Positions 23,641 to 36,286 of a DNA stretch of 64,000 nt are shown piece after piece (the first letter of the stretch is position 1; each line of letters begins with the position of its first letter). The notes below the pieces were generated by a model. That model had not been told where the DNA came from, searched no databases, and was given only the letters and a program-made list of their open reading frames with translations. Source of the DNA: Taxillus chinensis. Its lineage: Eukaryota > Streptophyta > Magnoliopsida > Santalales > Loranthaceae. The position numbers and the translations under genes were made by a program. The DNA lies in assembly GCA_023512835.1 (NCBI GenBank), contig CM042092.1, positions 12,994,498 to 13,058,497 on the forward strand, written 5' to 3'.

Positions 23641-25099
23641 TTGTTTATTTCTTTTAGAAAAATGAGTTTAAAGTTTATACGCAGTTCACATGCTTAAAAT
23701 GTGTATATTTTATATTTGATTTCATTCGATGTTCTTTTAAATCATTTTTTATTTATTATTTACTATTTTATTGGTATCTTTTATTTATTACAATTAATAA
23801 ATAAATTAAAATTAATTTTAAGAATAAATAATAATTCTTTAAATATAAATATTCCCTCTCAAAGCTTTATTCTTAAATTTTATTTTAAAAAACTCAATAT
23901 AGATTCATTTTTATTAAAACTCTAAAACTCATTTAGAGAAAACATACTATAGATGTGAATGAACTTATATTTATGCTCATATTTTCTAATTTGTTACCTA
24001 ATAAGGAGTAGTTCATGCACAACGATACATATGAGATCCTCATAAGTTTGTAAGATTTTTAGTCCCATGCTCTACTTGATTGGCCTTTTTGGATAAAGTT
24101 TCGATTTATAATATATTATAGCTTGAGCATAAAAATATAACATATTACAAATGGTATTAACCTGTACCAATAATAAGAGTGGAACAAATGTTACGTGAAA
24201 ACTAAGTGTCAGTCCAATAGTGATGTTAATGGGAGCCACCTTTACACTTATATTAACATTTAATAAGCGAGTGAGAATATAAACCTCTAATCTCATATAA
24301 AAAAATACGATGATTCTTATGAAAATTATATTGTAAAGCCAATGAACCCATAAATATCTTCTTACTTGGCCTTTTATATTGTAAACCCATCAACAATGGT
24401 TTGAATGCAAAATCTTTAAAAAAAAAAAAAAAAGGTTATCCACATCAGATAAGGTGATTTATGACTTTGAACCTTTCATTGGTATAAAACTATTAGGCTT
24501 AGCTGATCAATAAACATATGTATTAAACTGTTCAATTGTTTATATAAACCAAAACATTAGTTTTTACATAATTCTATTTATTTTAATTGATTTTTATTAT
24601 TAAACGAATAATTACTTAAAAAAATATAGTTATTACATTCATCTTAAATAGCCCATATGTCGTATGCCATTTTCCTACATACATCTCATTTCTAATAAGT
24701 ATAAACTTATCAAATTCAAATACCAGTTTAAACCCATTTTTACTCAAAAGAAATTCAGAAACCATTTTTTCCTAATATGTAGGACATGTAGTACTTCATT
24801 TAGAGTTAACTCTTTTCCATAAGTTAATATCAAAATTATCTTTCAATGTTCAACTATCTTTGAAATTGCAAAACTGCATATAATTGTTTATCCTCATTAT
24901 ATGTTGGTTGATAAGAGCACTAGTAGTATATTCGTTATAAGAGTTTATTTTTATTTATTTATGAAAAAAGTTAAGAAATTATAAAATCATTTTCAGCTTT
25001 ATATTTAACATTTTTCATAAAGTTTATACAATATGTTTCAATGTATTAGGAAATGTTGTTTACTTTTTATAATTATTAAATTATATAAAAAAAATTTAT
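23641..25099. other. AT-rich intergenic region
   Basis: Very AT-rich sequence with only short open frames (up to 74 codons) and without recognisable motifs. I see nothing else supportable here. Confidence 0.6.
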
Positions 25100-26553
25100 C
25101 TCATTGATGAACCCATTTTATATGTATTTTTGGTATGTGTTTAGCCCCTATTTTAATGGATTTTAGTGTGTTTATTGTGTTTGCGTTATGTTTTATTTGA
25201 TTAATATGTGTTTTTAGTATTTTTGTCATGTTTTGGTGTGTTTTGTGTATTTTGGTGTGTTTTGTAGGTACTTGGAGCAGTTTGGCCCAAATAGAGTTGA
25301 AAAAGGGCAAAACTGGGATCAAATAATGTTAGACAACTAAAAAGTACTTTACACAGGCCATGGCCGCACAGTGCCTGACCATGGCAGGCGTCTTTTACTA
25401 TTCACGATGAAGTTCTCGCAGTGGCCGCAAAATTAATGGCCGCCTACCTTCACAAATATCTAGCGTACTGTCGCCATGGCCACAGTTTTTGGTGGCCATG
25501 GCCTGTGTCGATGACATTTCTCCTTTTTCTTTTCATTTTATTTAATTATTTTAATGTAATAATTGGGGGGACTATATAAGGGTCATGTTTATGTTAGAGT
25601 TAGAGATTCTGAACCATTGGGGAGCCGCCCTGGGTGGCCCAAGAACCATAGCTTTGATTTTAGATTTCTCTTTTGATTTTGGAGAATTTTATGTGATCTT
25701 GGATAGAGAACACTTTGGTTTTGGGAGAGGATCGTTTGTATGCCTTCGTGACAGGTTGGTTCATCTTTCTTTTCTCTCTTTATAATCCCAATTTTATAAT
25801 TTTATATATAGATATGTTTATTCAAATTCTCATGGGATAATCCGTTCTTCCTAGGGATTGGGGGTAGCCTAATCCCAATTTCTTGATTGTATGTGTTTTT
25901 ATTTAATTATTTCTTATCTTTTTCATAAACGATTTCATTCTATTAATTGAATCCATGTTTGGGCATCGCGAACCTATTACATGTCCTAGATAATTGGGGG
26001 AAGGACCGAAAGGTGAACCTCGATTATCGGAACTATAGAATGAGACCTAGGACTTGTGTGTCACGAGAGTAGTCCGTGATCCTAGGATGAATCATGGTTG
26101 ATCACCTATTAATGGGTTTGATCCTATTTCAGCGGGTCACGAGTAGTGCATTCTTTGAGGTTAGGCACCGCTATTTGCGCGAAAGCGATTGGCAATTACA
26201 TTAGGATCGGCCACCTTCACTTGTTAGAGAATTAATAGGAATAATTAATTAAACCATACAATTAAGAATTAAAAATTGTGGTGAACCTCAGCTCCTAGAC
26301 CTTTATTCCATTATTTTTCCTTTTCTCTAGGATTGTTTTATTTTATTTATTTTAATTTATTTTAATTTATTATTTTTCTTTTTTTATTTAATTTATCTAC
26401 CATTATTTACTTAGACAATAGGAGCGCAATTAAGTTATAGATTTCCAACTGTGTCTCTGTGGGATCGATCCTGACTTATCCTTCTACAGGTTAATTAGGT
26501 TTATAGATATTATTTTGAGAGTGTTAGTGCGACAAAAACGCTATATCACTCAT
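25100..26553. mobile_element. Solo LTR with 5-bp target duplication
   Basis: A 1,444-bp segment (25,105-26,548) begins TGATGAACCC and ends CTATATCA. It is flanked on both sides by CTCAT (25,100-25,104 and 26,549-26,553). It contains GGCCATGG-rich text and an LTR-like end (CTGTGGGATCGATCCTGAC near 26,456). There is no internal coding region or primer site, so this is the product of LTR-LTR recombination. The superfamily was not determined. Confidence 0.85.
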
Positions 26554-27577
26554 GTATCGCTTTCACGTTTTCCAAAAAATTCACTTTATTTCATATTAAA
26601 TTATAAAAAAGTTATTAAATAAAAGCAATATGAAATATTATTTTAATAATATAACTAGTGATTTATATAATTTATTATGGTGTATATTTGTATAAAAAAA
26701 TAAAAAGTTATTTAAATTTGTAAAATTAAGAAATATATGTGGGAAGCAGCTATGATTACTTTAAGAATTAAACATATTATTATAAAGCAATATAGGATGA
26801 GTAATACTTGTATCTTCCCACTATTCCTTTGTATTTTCAATTAAGTTTATTTTTGACACTACTACTGTTGTAAGTTTATGTCACTAATTACCTATAAAAA
26901 AAATTTTATGTCACTAACCATTTTAATTAGACTTTCTAACTTAATTAGATTAGCTTAAGATCTTTTATTGTTCCCTTGATTCTTTCACTAATAAAATATC
27001 TTTAACTTGATTTTGTGGCTTTTCACATACAAAATATTTGCCTCTAAATCTTTTTGTATGCCAACATTTAGATCTTTTAAAGGTTTCTTCACCACAATAA
27101 AACTATTTTCTCTTGAGAACCAAATAATGGAAACATAACCAAATAGGCTAATATGTAATACAAATTTTTTGAATATTATGTTTTCTATTTTGCTTTTAGC
27201 CTATATAATAACTACAAATTTTGAAAATTTCAAACTTAAAAACCAAGAAGCATACAAATGGGTTCGGTTCATATGAAACTCTGCTCGTTTTAAATTTTCG
27301 GTTGCAAGTATACACAAACTTATCTTTTTCCACTAAATCAAAACTAGTAAACTACACGAATATAAAAATAAGTTACATGTTGATATGAGACTAAATAGTA
27401 AATACAAAGGACGAGAGAGAACGAACATTATTGAAACGACGCCGTTTTCATGCTTCTCCGTTCGATGATTCATCCGCTTGCCGTCCTCATCCCCCAGACT
27501 TCATCTTCATCGCTTCACACGCAACTGCCACCGTGATCGCTTGATTCGAAAAGCAGCTCCCGGTTTTAACGCCACCC
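26554..27577. other. Intergenic region and likely FSD2 promoter/leader
   Basis: AT-rich sequence up to about 27,430, where base composition changes (GAAACGACGCCG...). This looks like a plant promoter/5' UTR boundary for the superoxide dismutase gene. No other gene seen. Confidence 0.5.
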
Positions 27578-30500
27578 ATGACGGCGCTTCTCTCCTATTC
27601 CCTCCCTTCTTCTCTTCACTCAATTGACGGCTCCCGTCAGGTAACCATAACGCTGTTAACATTCCCCCACCCCCCAAGTTGTCCTGCAATTGTTTGTATA
27701 TTCACGAGAGTTGTGTGTGACATTTGATGATAATGACACTTTTTTTCTATTATTATTTGTGTGATGTGCTTTAATATTTACACCATCAATCATGTTACAG
27801 TTTGATGGTTCCAAAACTATGTCCTAATTCCCCACTCCACATTTCAGACATAATGACGATATAATGGGTTTTGTCTGAAACATATCCTAATATTTCATTA
27901 CTGAGAGACGCAGCAAAATCAGGAGAAAAAAGAATCTTCAGTTTGCATTGTCATTTTTAAGTATCCTCACTGTTCATGGAATGTGAATTCTGGGTTTACC
28001 GATTTGTTTTGTTTTGTTTTGTTATTTTGCCTAATTATATCTAGTAATTATAATAACAAGTTCGTTTTGTTTATCAATCTTACAAGTCCATAATATATTC
28101 TTGGATGCAGAGGCCCTATTGTAAGAAATCTGGTAGCTTTACATTGATGGCAAAATTTGAGCTGAAGCCTCCTCCGTATCCACTTGTAAGATATAAAGTT
28201 CTGACTTTTATTCAAGTTATTCATACATATATGTATATATATATATATTAAAAAAAACTTAGGTACTGATCAGTGCGAACAATTTAAGAGTCGGGGTTAC
28301 TGCTTGAATTTTATTTTATTTTATATTTTTTACAAAATCTTCTATTCGCCATACACACCAGGTTCAGGGTCTTTTTGTTTTTGTGTATGAAAGACCTGTA
28401 TTGCATTAATTCATAATAACTGAAGCCTCCTCTGTATCCACTTGCATTAATTCATGATAGCTATGCTCCTGTCAAGGAGCTCTCTGTGTTGAACATTGTT
28501 CCTTCTGGAGGTTTTTTTTTTTTTGCCTATGGGGCTAGAAACGATAAGGGGAAGGGAAAAGAAGAAGAAGGTGTTTTTGCCTAGTTGATACCTTTGCTGG
28601 CTGCTGAGGCGTCCAACAGAGTTCTTGTTGTGTATAATATAATGAATGGGTCTACCACTGTCCTGCTTGAAAGTTGAAAAACATTATGAGAACTGAGTAT
28701 GGCATCTGCCACCTGTCTCACTTGTAGTAACTGGAAACATTTATAGTATTACAACTATGTGCCAAGCTACATTTAATTGTTTACTTCAAAATATAATTTG
28801 TTAATTGAATCAATGGAAACATATATGGTGAAGTTGTTGAATTAGTGTCACTATATCTCACTATTGTGCAACCTTTTTATTTGCATATGGTAGAATGCTT
28901 TGGAGCCACATATGAGTCGGGAAACACTGGAGTACCATTGGGGGAAGCACCATAGAGGTTATGTTGACAACCTAAACAAACAAATAGCGGGGACTGAATT
29001 GGATGAAATGCCATTGGAAGATTTATTGATTATTTCTTACAACAAAGGCAATTTCCTCCCCGCCTTCAATAATGCTGCCCAGGTATGCATGGCAGCACTT
29101 GCCTTCATTTCCAATCCTAGGTTTTAGTATTCTTTGTGCAATTAAACAAGAGGATTGCAACTGTGATTTAGGCATTATAGAAAACATGGGGAAAAAATTA
29201 ATGGCCGATTATTAGAGCTTAAGACTGTTAGTAGTTGTTTCTAAAATCTTTGTGCTTATTCAATGTGACGACCGAATGTTTCTAGTGTCTATCTGTAGTT
29301 AGAAAAGAGGCCCAAATATAGCTCAAGTCATGGTCTATTGACTGTGAGTCTGTGAGTGGCTGCAGTAGCCAGATAGTGAAGTCAAAATTGAACTTAAATT
29401 GCTGCTGATGTCCTGCATATAACTTTTGTGGCTTGGGAGGTTTCATCTACCGTTTAAAGTGCAGAGTTTTCAGAATTTAGGGGACTCTTAAGTTGACCAT
29501 CAGTGGATCGTAGATATATTCCTACATCATCATCAACTGAAAGAATATATATGAAAAGCAATATGAAAACCTTGAAACAAATGCATATGCTGGAAGGGAT
29601 ATGGAAAAAATTATAGATGTCATGCCAGGCCTTCGATGCATGGTAAAACATATTTTCAATTGGTCACAACTGATAAATAGGATGATGATCATCTCTTAGG
29701 AGCTTCCATATGGAAATGGGTATGTCAAAAAACAGCATATGAAGGGATAAAGTAAAGTAGTGTTACTAACACCTGGAAAACCCTTGTATAAATGGCAAAT
29801 TCAGTTCAAAGTATTAGCCCTTGTTTTTTGGAAGGAAGGTAAGTATTATTAAAAGAAGGCAAATCAAGCTCCTGCTGTGTGCAAGGTCCGGGAAGGGAAA
29901 ATCCGGTGCATAGCTCCTCCTATGCGTGCAGCCTTCCCTTACATTTTTTAGCAAGGCAAGTATTATTAATCGAACAAAAAACAAAATTCATTCAAGTGGC
30001 TTGGTACTCAATCTATCTCTAATAGCAAAGATAGTCAGCATCAAGGGCTGGGATCCTGAGGACAAGGAAGTCCAAGCAAACCTACGGATGGTCAGCATCA
30101 AGTATTAGCTTGTTATGCACTTTTCTCCCATTTGCAGGTCTGGAATCATGATTTCTTCTGGGAGTCTATGAAACCGAGTGGAGGGGGAAAACCATCTGGA
30201 GATCTGTTAGCAATGATTAAAAGAGATTTTGGTTCCTTCGAAGGTTTTGTTGCGGAGTTCTTTTCTGCTGCATCCAACCAGTTTGGATCTGGTTGGGCCT
30301 GGCTCGTATGTAGGGGATTTCGCTCACCTTAAACCTTGGTTTCTCTTTGTTCAAATATCAAGCTATTTGCTGGATTTTGTTCAATGTAATATATATGTAT
30401 TTGATTTTATGTAGACAAGGCAAATAGACTTAATGTCAGTAATGCAATCAACCCGCATCCGTCAGAGGAAGACAAAAAGCTTGTAGTGGTGAAGAGTCCG

Positions 30501-31247
30501 AATGCTGTGAATCCTCTTGTTTGGGATTACTCTGTGAGTATATTTAATGCTGGTCCTTTATTTGCTTGGCCTCCTTTTCAAGTAATTATTTTCCAGACGT
30601 GTTTGTGTGTTCTTCCTAGCTGAACCCGAACTCTTGAAATTAAGGCTTTCTTTATTCTTATTGATCACATGTTTTTATAGTTTGGGATTCACCCCACCAC
30701 CCATACGATGCTTCATTTCTTGATATTGTGGTTCTTTTGTTGCAGCCAATCTTAACTATTGACGTTTGGGAGGTAGGTATTGTTTGTGTTGTCTTCCTAA
30801 CTTGATTGCAAAGATCATTTGCCATTTTCCATTCGACTAGTTCTTATGCATTTATTTATTTATTTTGTGCTTGCAGCATGCTTACTACCTCAACTTTGAG
30901 GTAAGACCAGTTGGGTACCAGTAAAACGAAGACCATTTTTATTTTCATGAAAAGCATGTTGCTGAGATTATAATATAATGCAGGATCCCATTATTTGAGG
31001 TGTTGGACATATATTATAATACAAATCACGTATTTAATGAAATATGGTATAATATATAGCTTCCAGGAAACATAAACGAACGGGATTTTATGCATGTGAA
31101 TTTCCATCCAACTAAGTATAAAAAGTCCAACGATATTTGATTTTATTCATTTTTTTTTGGCCTTATCAGAACTGTCGAGCTGATTATGTGTCAACCTTTC
31201 TGGAGAAGCTTGTTTCATGGGATTCAGTCAGTTCTAGACTCGAATAG
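27578..31247 (+). CDS. FSD2: Iron superoxide dismutase, chloroplast (FSD2-like)
   Basis: Eight exons join in frame: 27578-27640, 28111-28185, 28894-29082, 30138-30309, 30415-30533, 30746-30772, 30877-30900 and 31170-31247. They give 248 residues up to the first stop. The enzyme converts superoxide to O2 and H2O2; plant Fe-SODs of this type act in plastids. Metal ligands are visible: His61 (EYHWGKHH), His113 (WNHDFFW), Asp212 and His216 (DVWEHAYY). The first ~40 residues are Ser-rich and fit a transit peptide. FSD2 is preferred over FSD1/FSD3 because of [14 protein letters not shown] and [11 protein letters not shown]. An in-frame TAG at 31,245 ends the reading just after SSRLE. The same frame beyond it continues for 34 codons as a highly charged Glu/Arg/Asp tail to TAA at 31,352, and an acidic tail is normal in FSD2. 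The stop may be real or a sequence error. Confidence 0.92.
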
Positions 31248-31352
31248 CGAAGGCCCGTGCCGCAGAGGGAAAGAGAAGAAGAAGAAGAGAAACGGAGAAG
31301 AGAAGCGGAAGAAGATTCTGAGGATGATGAAACAGATCTTGAACAGGATTAA

Positions 31353-32870
31353 CGAGTGACACTGCCCGTTTTGCACCAAAAATTTTGGTAGTTTGGGCAC
31401 GTGAACGAAAGCTGGGTCGGCATGGCTCATCCGGCCTATTCCTCATATGAGTTAGAAACACCCTACCTTGAATGGGTCCTCAATTTGTGTCCCACGTTTA
31501 ATGTAGTTGCATATCTTCCATATCAGAGACTCACCTCAGTAGCAGCCTCTCCATCACTTGATTCATAAGTTGTCAAATAGTAGTGAAAAAATTAAAGTGT
31601 TTTAGAATCAACAATTTTGGACTCAAAAAAAAAAACCTGAGCCTAGAGTAGCTACGCTCACTGGATCTCAGGCCTAGAGAACACCTGCAAAACAGCAAAC
31701 AAGAAAACCATCACGGTATGACTGAGTGTGACGGCAAAATAGGGGAAAAATATGCCATGGAGATGGTGAACGATGAGGGTAGTTGTCATGAGGGGTTGAC
31801 GAAACCACAGTGAGGCTATTATACAATATGTGATCAAATTCTAAGAGTATTGTATTTATAAAATTATCTAAATTATAGGAAGAAAAAATTTCTTATCCCA
31901 CGGAATTAACTACCTTATTTACAAAATCCACTTCCACATAAAAAAAAAGAGCTTGTTTTAAAGTAACAAGTATCTAGGATATGGTTGAAAGCGTGTACGA
32001 ATGTTTATGGATCGCCAAAAAAAATGTCCCACCTCACACGAATGCGTGTGTTATTTATTTTTTAAAAATTATTTTCTTTTGAAAGTTTACTAATAATTTT
32101 AATATTTTAATTTAATGAAGACGATGGTAATGGCAAGGGATGAGGAAAAAATAGAAAGAAAAAAACAAAACAAAACAAAGGAAAGACAAGGGTGATCATT
32201 CAAGTCGAACCCTTTATAATTGTTGGACAATGTGTGGTAAGTTTTACAGGCCATTCGCGTATAATCATTATTGCTATTGAATTCATATTTTCTTTTTAAA
32301 TCATGCTAATTCAATGACAAAAACCATTGTGTATTTACTCTAATATTTTATTTATTTAGTCATAGAAAAAATAATCATACTAATTCAATGTATCATACTA
32401 ATAATCATACTATTTGTGGATAAATCAATAGACAAATTTGAGGGGGGGGGGGGGTTTCCTTAAGGTACTTTCAAATTCCAATAGTCTTTTAAAATTACTA
32501 TTTACTTCCAATTCGATTCTTTCAAAATAATCTGATTGGGTAATATTTTTTGGTGGGAGTAGTAATAGAATTTTTTTTAAAAATATAATAGCGCGTAAAT
32601 AAAAAGGACTTTTAAGTTATTTTTTTAATAAAATAGAGAGTAAAATAAAGAATAAAAAAATTATAATTACAAAAAATTTAATGTAGTTGCATATTAAATT
32701 TCATGTCGGGCTTTATTTTATCCTTTTTATAAAAAGGGAAGTAGCACAGAAGATAAACGTTTAAAAGCCCGATCCAAAACCGAGGCCCGAAACAAAGCCC
32801 ACCATCCCCTTCTAGTCCTAGAGGAACAGAGAAGACGACCACCGCCTCTTCTCTTCTGCCTCCTCGCACG
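31353..32870. other. Intergenic region
   Basis: The FSD2 3' flank is followed by AT-rich sequence with a 13-G homopolymer at 32,442-32,454. Short minus-strand frames near 31,230-31,460 are complements of the charged SOD tail and are not genes. Confidence 0.55.
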
Positions 32871-34951
32871 CGGCGTCTATCGCTTCCGGTCCCATGGTTT
32901 TCACCCCCTCGCCCGAATCGTCGAACGACCACCGCGGTTTCCGGTGAGTTGAAACAGACATAAACACAGTCCAGTTATCTCCACGAACCTATTCGTTTGC
33001 TAACAACATACGATGCTTCTGTGTTGTTTGATTCTGCTCTAGTTTCTGTGTTTTATTTGTTGTTGTTATTATAAAATTGTTATGTGCTTTTAGTTTTTTG
33101 TTTTTATCTGGCTTTGTTCTTTGGAAGTTGTCTTATTTGGTTGGTTGTATGTTGTTGACTGGTTTGGCCCCATAGTTTCGATTTAAGGTTTGGGTGTGAG
33201 AAATGAAAGCAAAGGGTTAGGGTTAGGGTTAGGAGACTTGTGAGCTGAACGAATGATGTAGCACGCCAATGTTTTGTACTGCGTGAACGTAGATTTTGAA
33301 TTTATGTGGTATGTCTATAATAAGAGGAAATGGTGCTCAACTGGAAACGGTAACGGGCACTTTGATTTATGAAAGAACTTCTAAGAAGGCCTTTAAATTT
33401 TCAGGTGGAGAGAGATATTTGGGAAGGGTCGTCAAGAAAAAGGGGGGTGGGAAGAAGAGTCAGAAGATAACAGTTCAGTGCATGTTACTGTGTCTGTGAA
33501 TAGCCAAACATATTAGAAATGTTTCTTGTATTATGCTTTTCTTTCTTTTCTATTTTTTCGGTGAAAGTGTAAGTCGTCATTAAACCTTAAGAAGATCAAT
33601 GGAGGCTAGGCTTTTCCCCTTAAACAGATGCAACTAAGAGGACCCTAAATAGGCTATGGGCTTCTATGAAAGCCCCCAAAATAACCTCTATGGACTGGAA
33701 AGAAAACCCACTTACAAAGATTACCACTCCCCTGCCCTGTGGACCCTGACTATCGTGTTAGAGCAAGGAGGCAACTAATATAAAGCTCATACATCCTCGG
33801 TGGCATTGCCTAAGGTCCCTCATGTCAGCCTTGTAGGGGAAATTAAGGAATTGATGATCTTCAGTTTCAGTCATTTCCACAAAGAATTCACTGGTACCCC
33901 CATCCCTTTTTACCGATTTTTCATTTTTCCAAGTTTTGTTTTTTTAATTGCCATATAATAATCCTCATCTTCAATGGTTAGTGGGTGGAATTTGGTGGGT
34001 GGGGTTCACGAGGCATTATTGTAAAAATAAAAAGATGAATGAACAATATTGGTTTGAAAGTATAAATTCACTGGTGAGCTATTACTTGTTAAGTTGGGGG
34101 GAATCTGATTTTCCGTCTGCTATAGGTTCTTTCAAAACAACAAATCTTGACCACCTTTGTTTTGTAATCATAGTAATGAAAATTCTGCGGCTATATGATA
34201 ATTACTATTTTTGTTAAAAGAAGAGTTTTTAGAGAAGCTTTTTTTTTAAAGCCCGTTATTATATGTTTTGCTTCTCTTGTGGCTTGCTACATTATTTTTG
34301 AAGCTAATATTAATCAATTATGTGGGTTTGTTTGTTTTTTTAATGGAATTATAGTTTTTCAAAGAATCTTTTGCTACTTTCCCTTGGCCCAAAAACAATA
34401 AGAATGTGTGACAAACAACAATCCCACTTGGTCCTGAAGCTAACATTTCATTGGTCCAAAAATCCCAACTTTCAGGTAGGTTGTCATGCATCTGATAGAA
34501 GTATGTGTGACAAACAACAATAAGAATGAGATGGTAGAAGCAAGAGAAAAAAAATAGGGAATAAGATTGTATTCAGGTGAAGCAAAATATTCCTAATTAA
34601 ATTTTGCTTACTGGAAATCGGAGCAGTGATGATAGAAATAAACTAATTCATTTCACAAACTTTTCCTAGTGAAATTGCAAACCCTTTGCTTGCCTCTCTT
34701 TATGACTTTTTAGCGTGTGGCCTGCTGAATGCCGTCTTTTTATGTGGAGGTATTAATCGACTGATGAGTAATATTACAGTGATGATATATTAGTTGGATG
34801 TTGGCAATGTAAGATTGCTTTAATAGTATTAAATTAGAGGGTTATGCATTTGTTATTCATCTTTCTTCTAAATTTTGTGTATATATCATTCGTGGGTTAA
34901 CATAAAATATTTTTCCAATTTTGGTCATTGGGAAAGAAAGAGGTTGATGCC
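32871..34951 (+). other. Possible 5' UTR exon and long leader intron of the ankyrin gene
   Basis: A GC-rich stretch with pyrimidine-rich flanks ends at TTTCCG|GTGAGTTG (about 32,943), a good donor. The next coding text begins only at 34,952, so a leader intron of about 2 kb is likely. Just after the donor region lies AGGGTTAGGGTTAGGGTTAGG (33,213-33,233), similar to the telo-box found near plant start sites. Short open frames inside show no family motif. Exon linkage is inferred. Confidence 0.4.
33213..33233. repeat. Short TTAGGG-type run (telo-box-like)
   Basis: Three TTAGGG units lie in the presumed leader intron. Plant telomeres use TTTAGGG, so this is not a telomere remnant of the usual type. 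Telo-box-like motifs are common near plant gene starts. Confidence 0.6.
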
Positions 34952-35638
34952 ATGGGAAAACCAAGTAAAGTTTCAGGGGCAGGCGAAGACCTTCACAGTG
35001 CCGCACGGGCAGGAGACCTTAGCACAGTCATTTCAATCTGCAGCTCCGACCCTTTGGCCATTAATTCTAGAGACAAGCATTCTAGAACTCCGTTGCATTT
35101 AGCGGCATGGGCTGGGCAGACACAGGTGGTGAGTTACCTCTGCAAGATGAAGGCCGATGTGGGCGCTGCCGCCATGGATGACATGGGGGCAATCCATTTT
35201 GCGGCGCAGAAGGGACACTTGGAGGTTGTCCGAACCCTAGTCTCATCCGGGGTCTCCATCAAAGCTTTGACACGGAAGGGCATGAGCGCACTCCATTATG
35301 CTGTTCAAGGCTCCAATGTAGAACTCGTCAAGTACTTGGTAAAGAAAGGCTCAAGCTTGAGCGCCAAAACTAAAGCTGGGAAAACTCCTCTCGATCTCGC
35401 AAGCAGTGAAGAAATCCGCTCCGTCTTGGTTCAGCCCAGGGAAGAGAAGGCTGAAGGTGCCAATCCCAAACCATCGTCATCCAACAAAATGGAGGAGGAC
35501 TCCAAGGATGAAACAGTATGTGCCGCTTTGCATGAAAAACGGGACAATACCATGGAGGAAGCCTCTCCGGAGCCAAAAAGGGCCAGAGTTGCTCTAACCC
35601 ATCTTCTTACCACAGATGACGCAACGGAGAACTCATGA
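34952..35638 (+). CDS. Ankyrin-repeat protein, soluble, about 228 residues
   Basis: A single-exon frame of 228 residues starts at the ATG in GATGCCATGGGAAAA; the same frame is open 24 bases further upstream but without an ATG. Five ankyrin-type units are visible: EDLHSAARAGD, RTPLHLAAWAGQ, GAIHFAAQKGH, SALHYAVQGSN and KTPLDLASSEE, covering residues about 13-150. The C-terminal third is Glu/Lys/Ser-rich, with a short basic PKRARV motif that could be a nuclear signal. There is no signal peptide or membrane helix, unlike the PGG ankyrin protein at the left of the window. The repeats suggest a protein-binding scaffold; partners are unknown. I recognise similar uncharacterised plant proteins but no gene name. 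Confidence 0.9.
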   Translation: MGKPSKVSGAGEDLHSAARAGDLSTVISICSSDPLAINSRDKHSRTPLHLAAWAGQTQVVSYLCKMKADVGAAAMDDMGAIHFAAQKGHLEVVRTLVSSGVSIKALTRKGMSALHYAVQGSNVELVKYLVKKGSSLSAKTKAGKTPLDLASSEEIRSVLVQPREEKAEGANPKPSSSNKMEEDSKDETVCAALHEKRDNTMEEASPEPKRARVALTHLLTTDDATENS

Positions 35639-36050
35639 GGAAACAGCTCGTTCCATGTTTGATTGTTTGAATCACAATCTGCCAATGGCACAATTGGCTG
35701 TACATGCAATTAAGTTTTTTTTTTTTTTAAATTTGATGATAATTATAACTTTTTCAAAATTCTATTTTTTTATTCATTAAAATAATCATATAATATTAAA
35801 AAATGAAGAAGTAGAAAAAAAAAGGAAAAATAAAGTAATATTTTGATGAATATGAAGTGTTTTTTTAAAATTTGAAGAATTTAATAATTATAAATTTTGA
35901 CTTGGGGTGAATTTTAAATTATGTATTTAAAAATGTCAAGTTATGTTTGTGGCAAGCCATAAACCCTTGAAATTGACAAGCTTGTCCCTATGATCCCAAC
36001 CAATTTTATATTCCTAATTTTCAAAGTTCCTATTGTCACCAATATGCTTA

Positions 36051-36051
<1 letters not shown>

Positions 36052-36099
<48 letters not shown>
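36052..36099. repeat. (ATT)n microsatellite
   Basis: About 16 ATT/TTA units lie upstream of the WRC gene. Confidence 0.93.
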
Positions 36100-36231
36100 T
36101 TCTTTCGAAAAGAAATGTTCAAAATACTCCTCCCTGTCCCTGAACCCTGATCTGAAAACGCCTAATCCAATGAGTGGGTGGCCACAGCCCATACCATCTT
36201 TAGAGAGAAGGTAGGATCGGCGAATTTGCAG

Positions 36232-36235
<4 letters not shown>

Positions 36236-36263
<28 letters not shown>
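36236..36263. repeat. (GA)n microsatellite in probable 5' UTR
   Basis: About 14 GA units end 24 bases before the ATG at 36,287. Confidence 0.93.
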
Positions 36264-36267
<4 letters not shown>

Positions 36268-36286
36268 AAAAGAAGAAAAGAACAGA

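Larger units (their letters stand above)
35639..36286. other. Short intergenic region and leader of the WRC gene
   Basis: AT-rich sequence holds an (ATT)n microsatellite (36,052-36,099) and a (GA)n run (36,236-36,263) directly upstream of the next start codon. GA runs of this kind are common in plant 5' UTRs. Confidence 0.6.

Noticed and set aside
25105..26548. Short complete retrotransposon (TRIM)
   Set aside because: No second LTR, primer site or polypurine tract lies inside; the target duplication brackets one LTR only.
31224..31461. Minus-strand open frames opposite the SOD tail
   Set aside because: They are complements of the GAA-rich charged tail and the 3' UTR and have no family features.
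33213..33233. Interstitial telomere
   Set aside because: Only three units, and of TTAGGG rather than the plant TTTAGGG type, placed near a gene start; better explained as a telo-box-like element.
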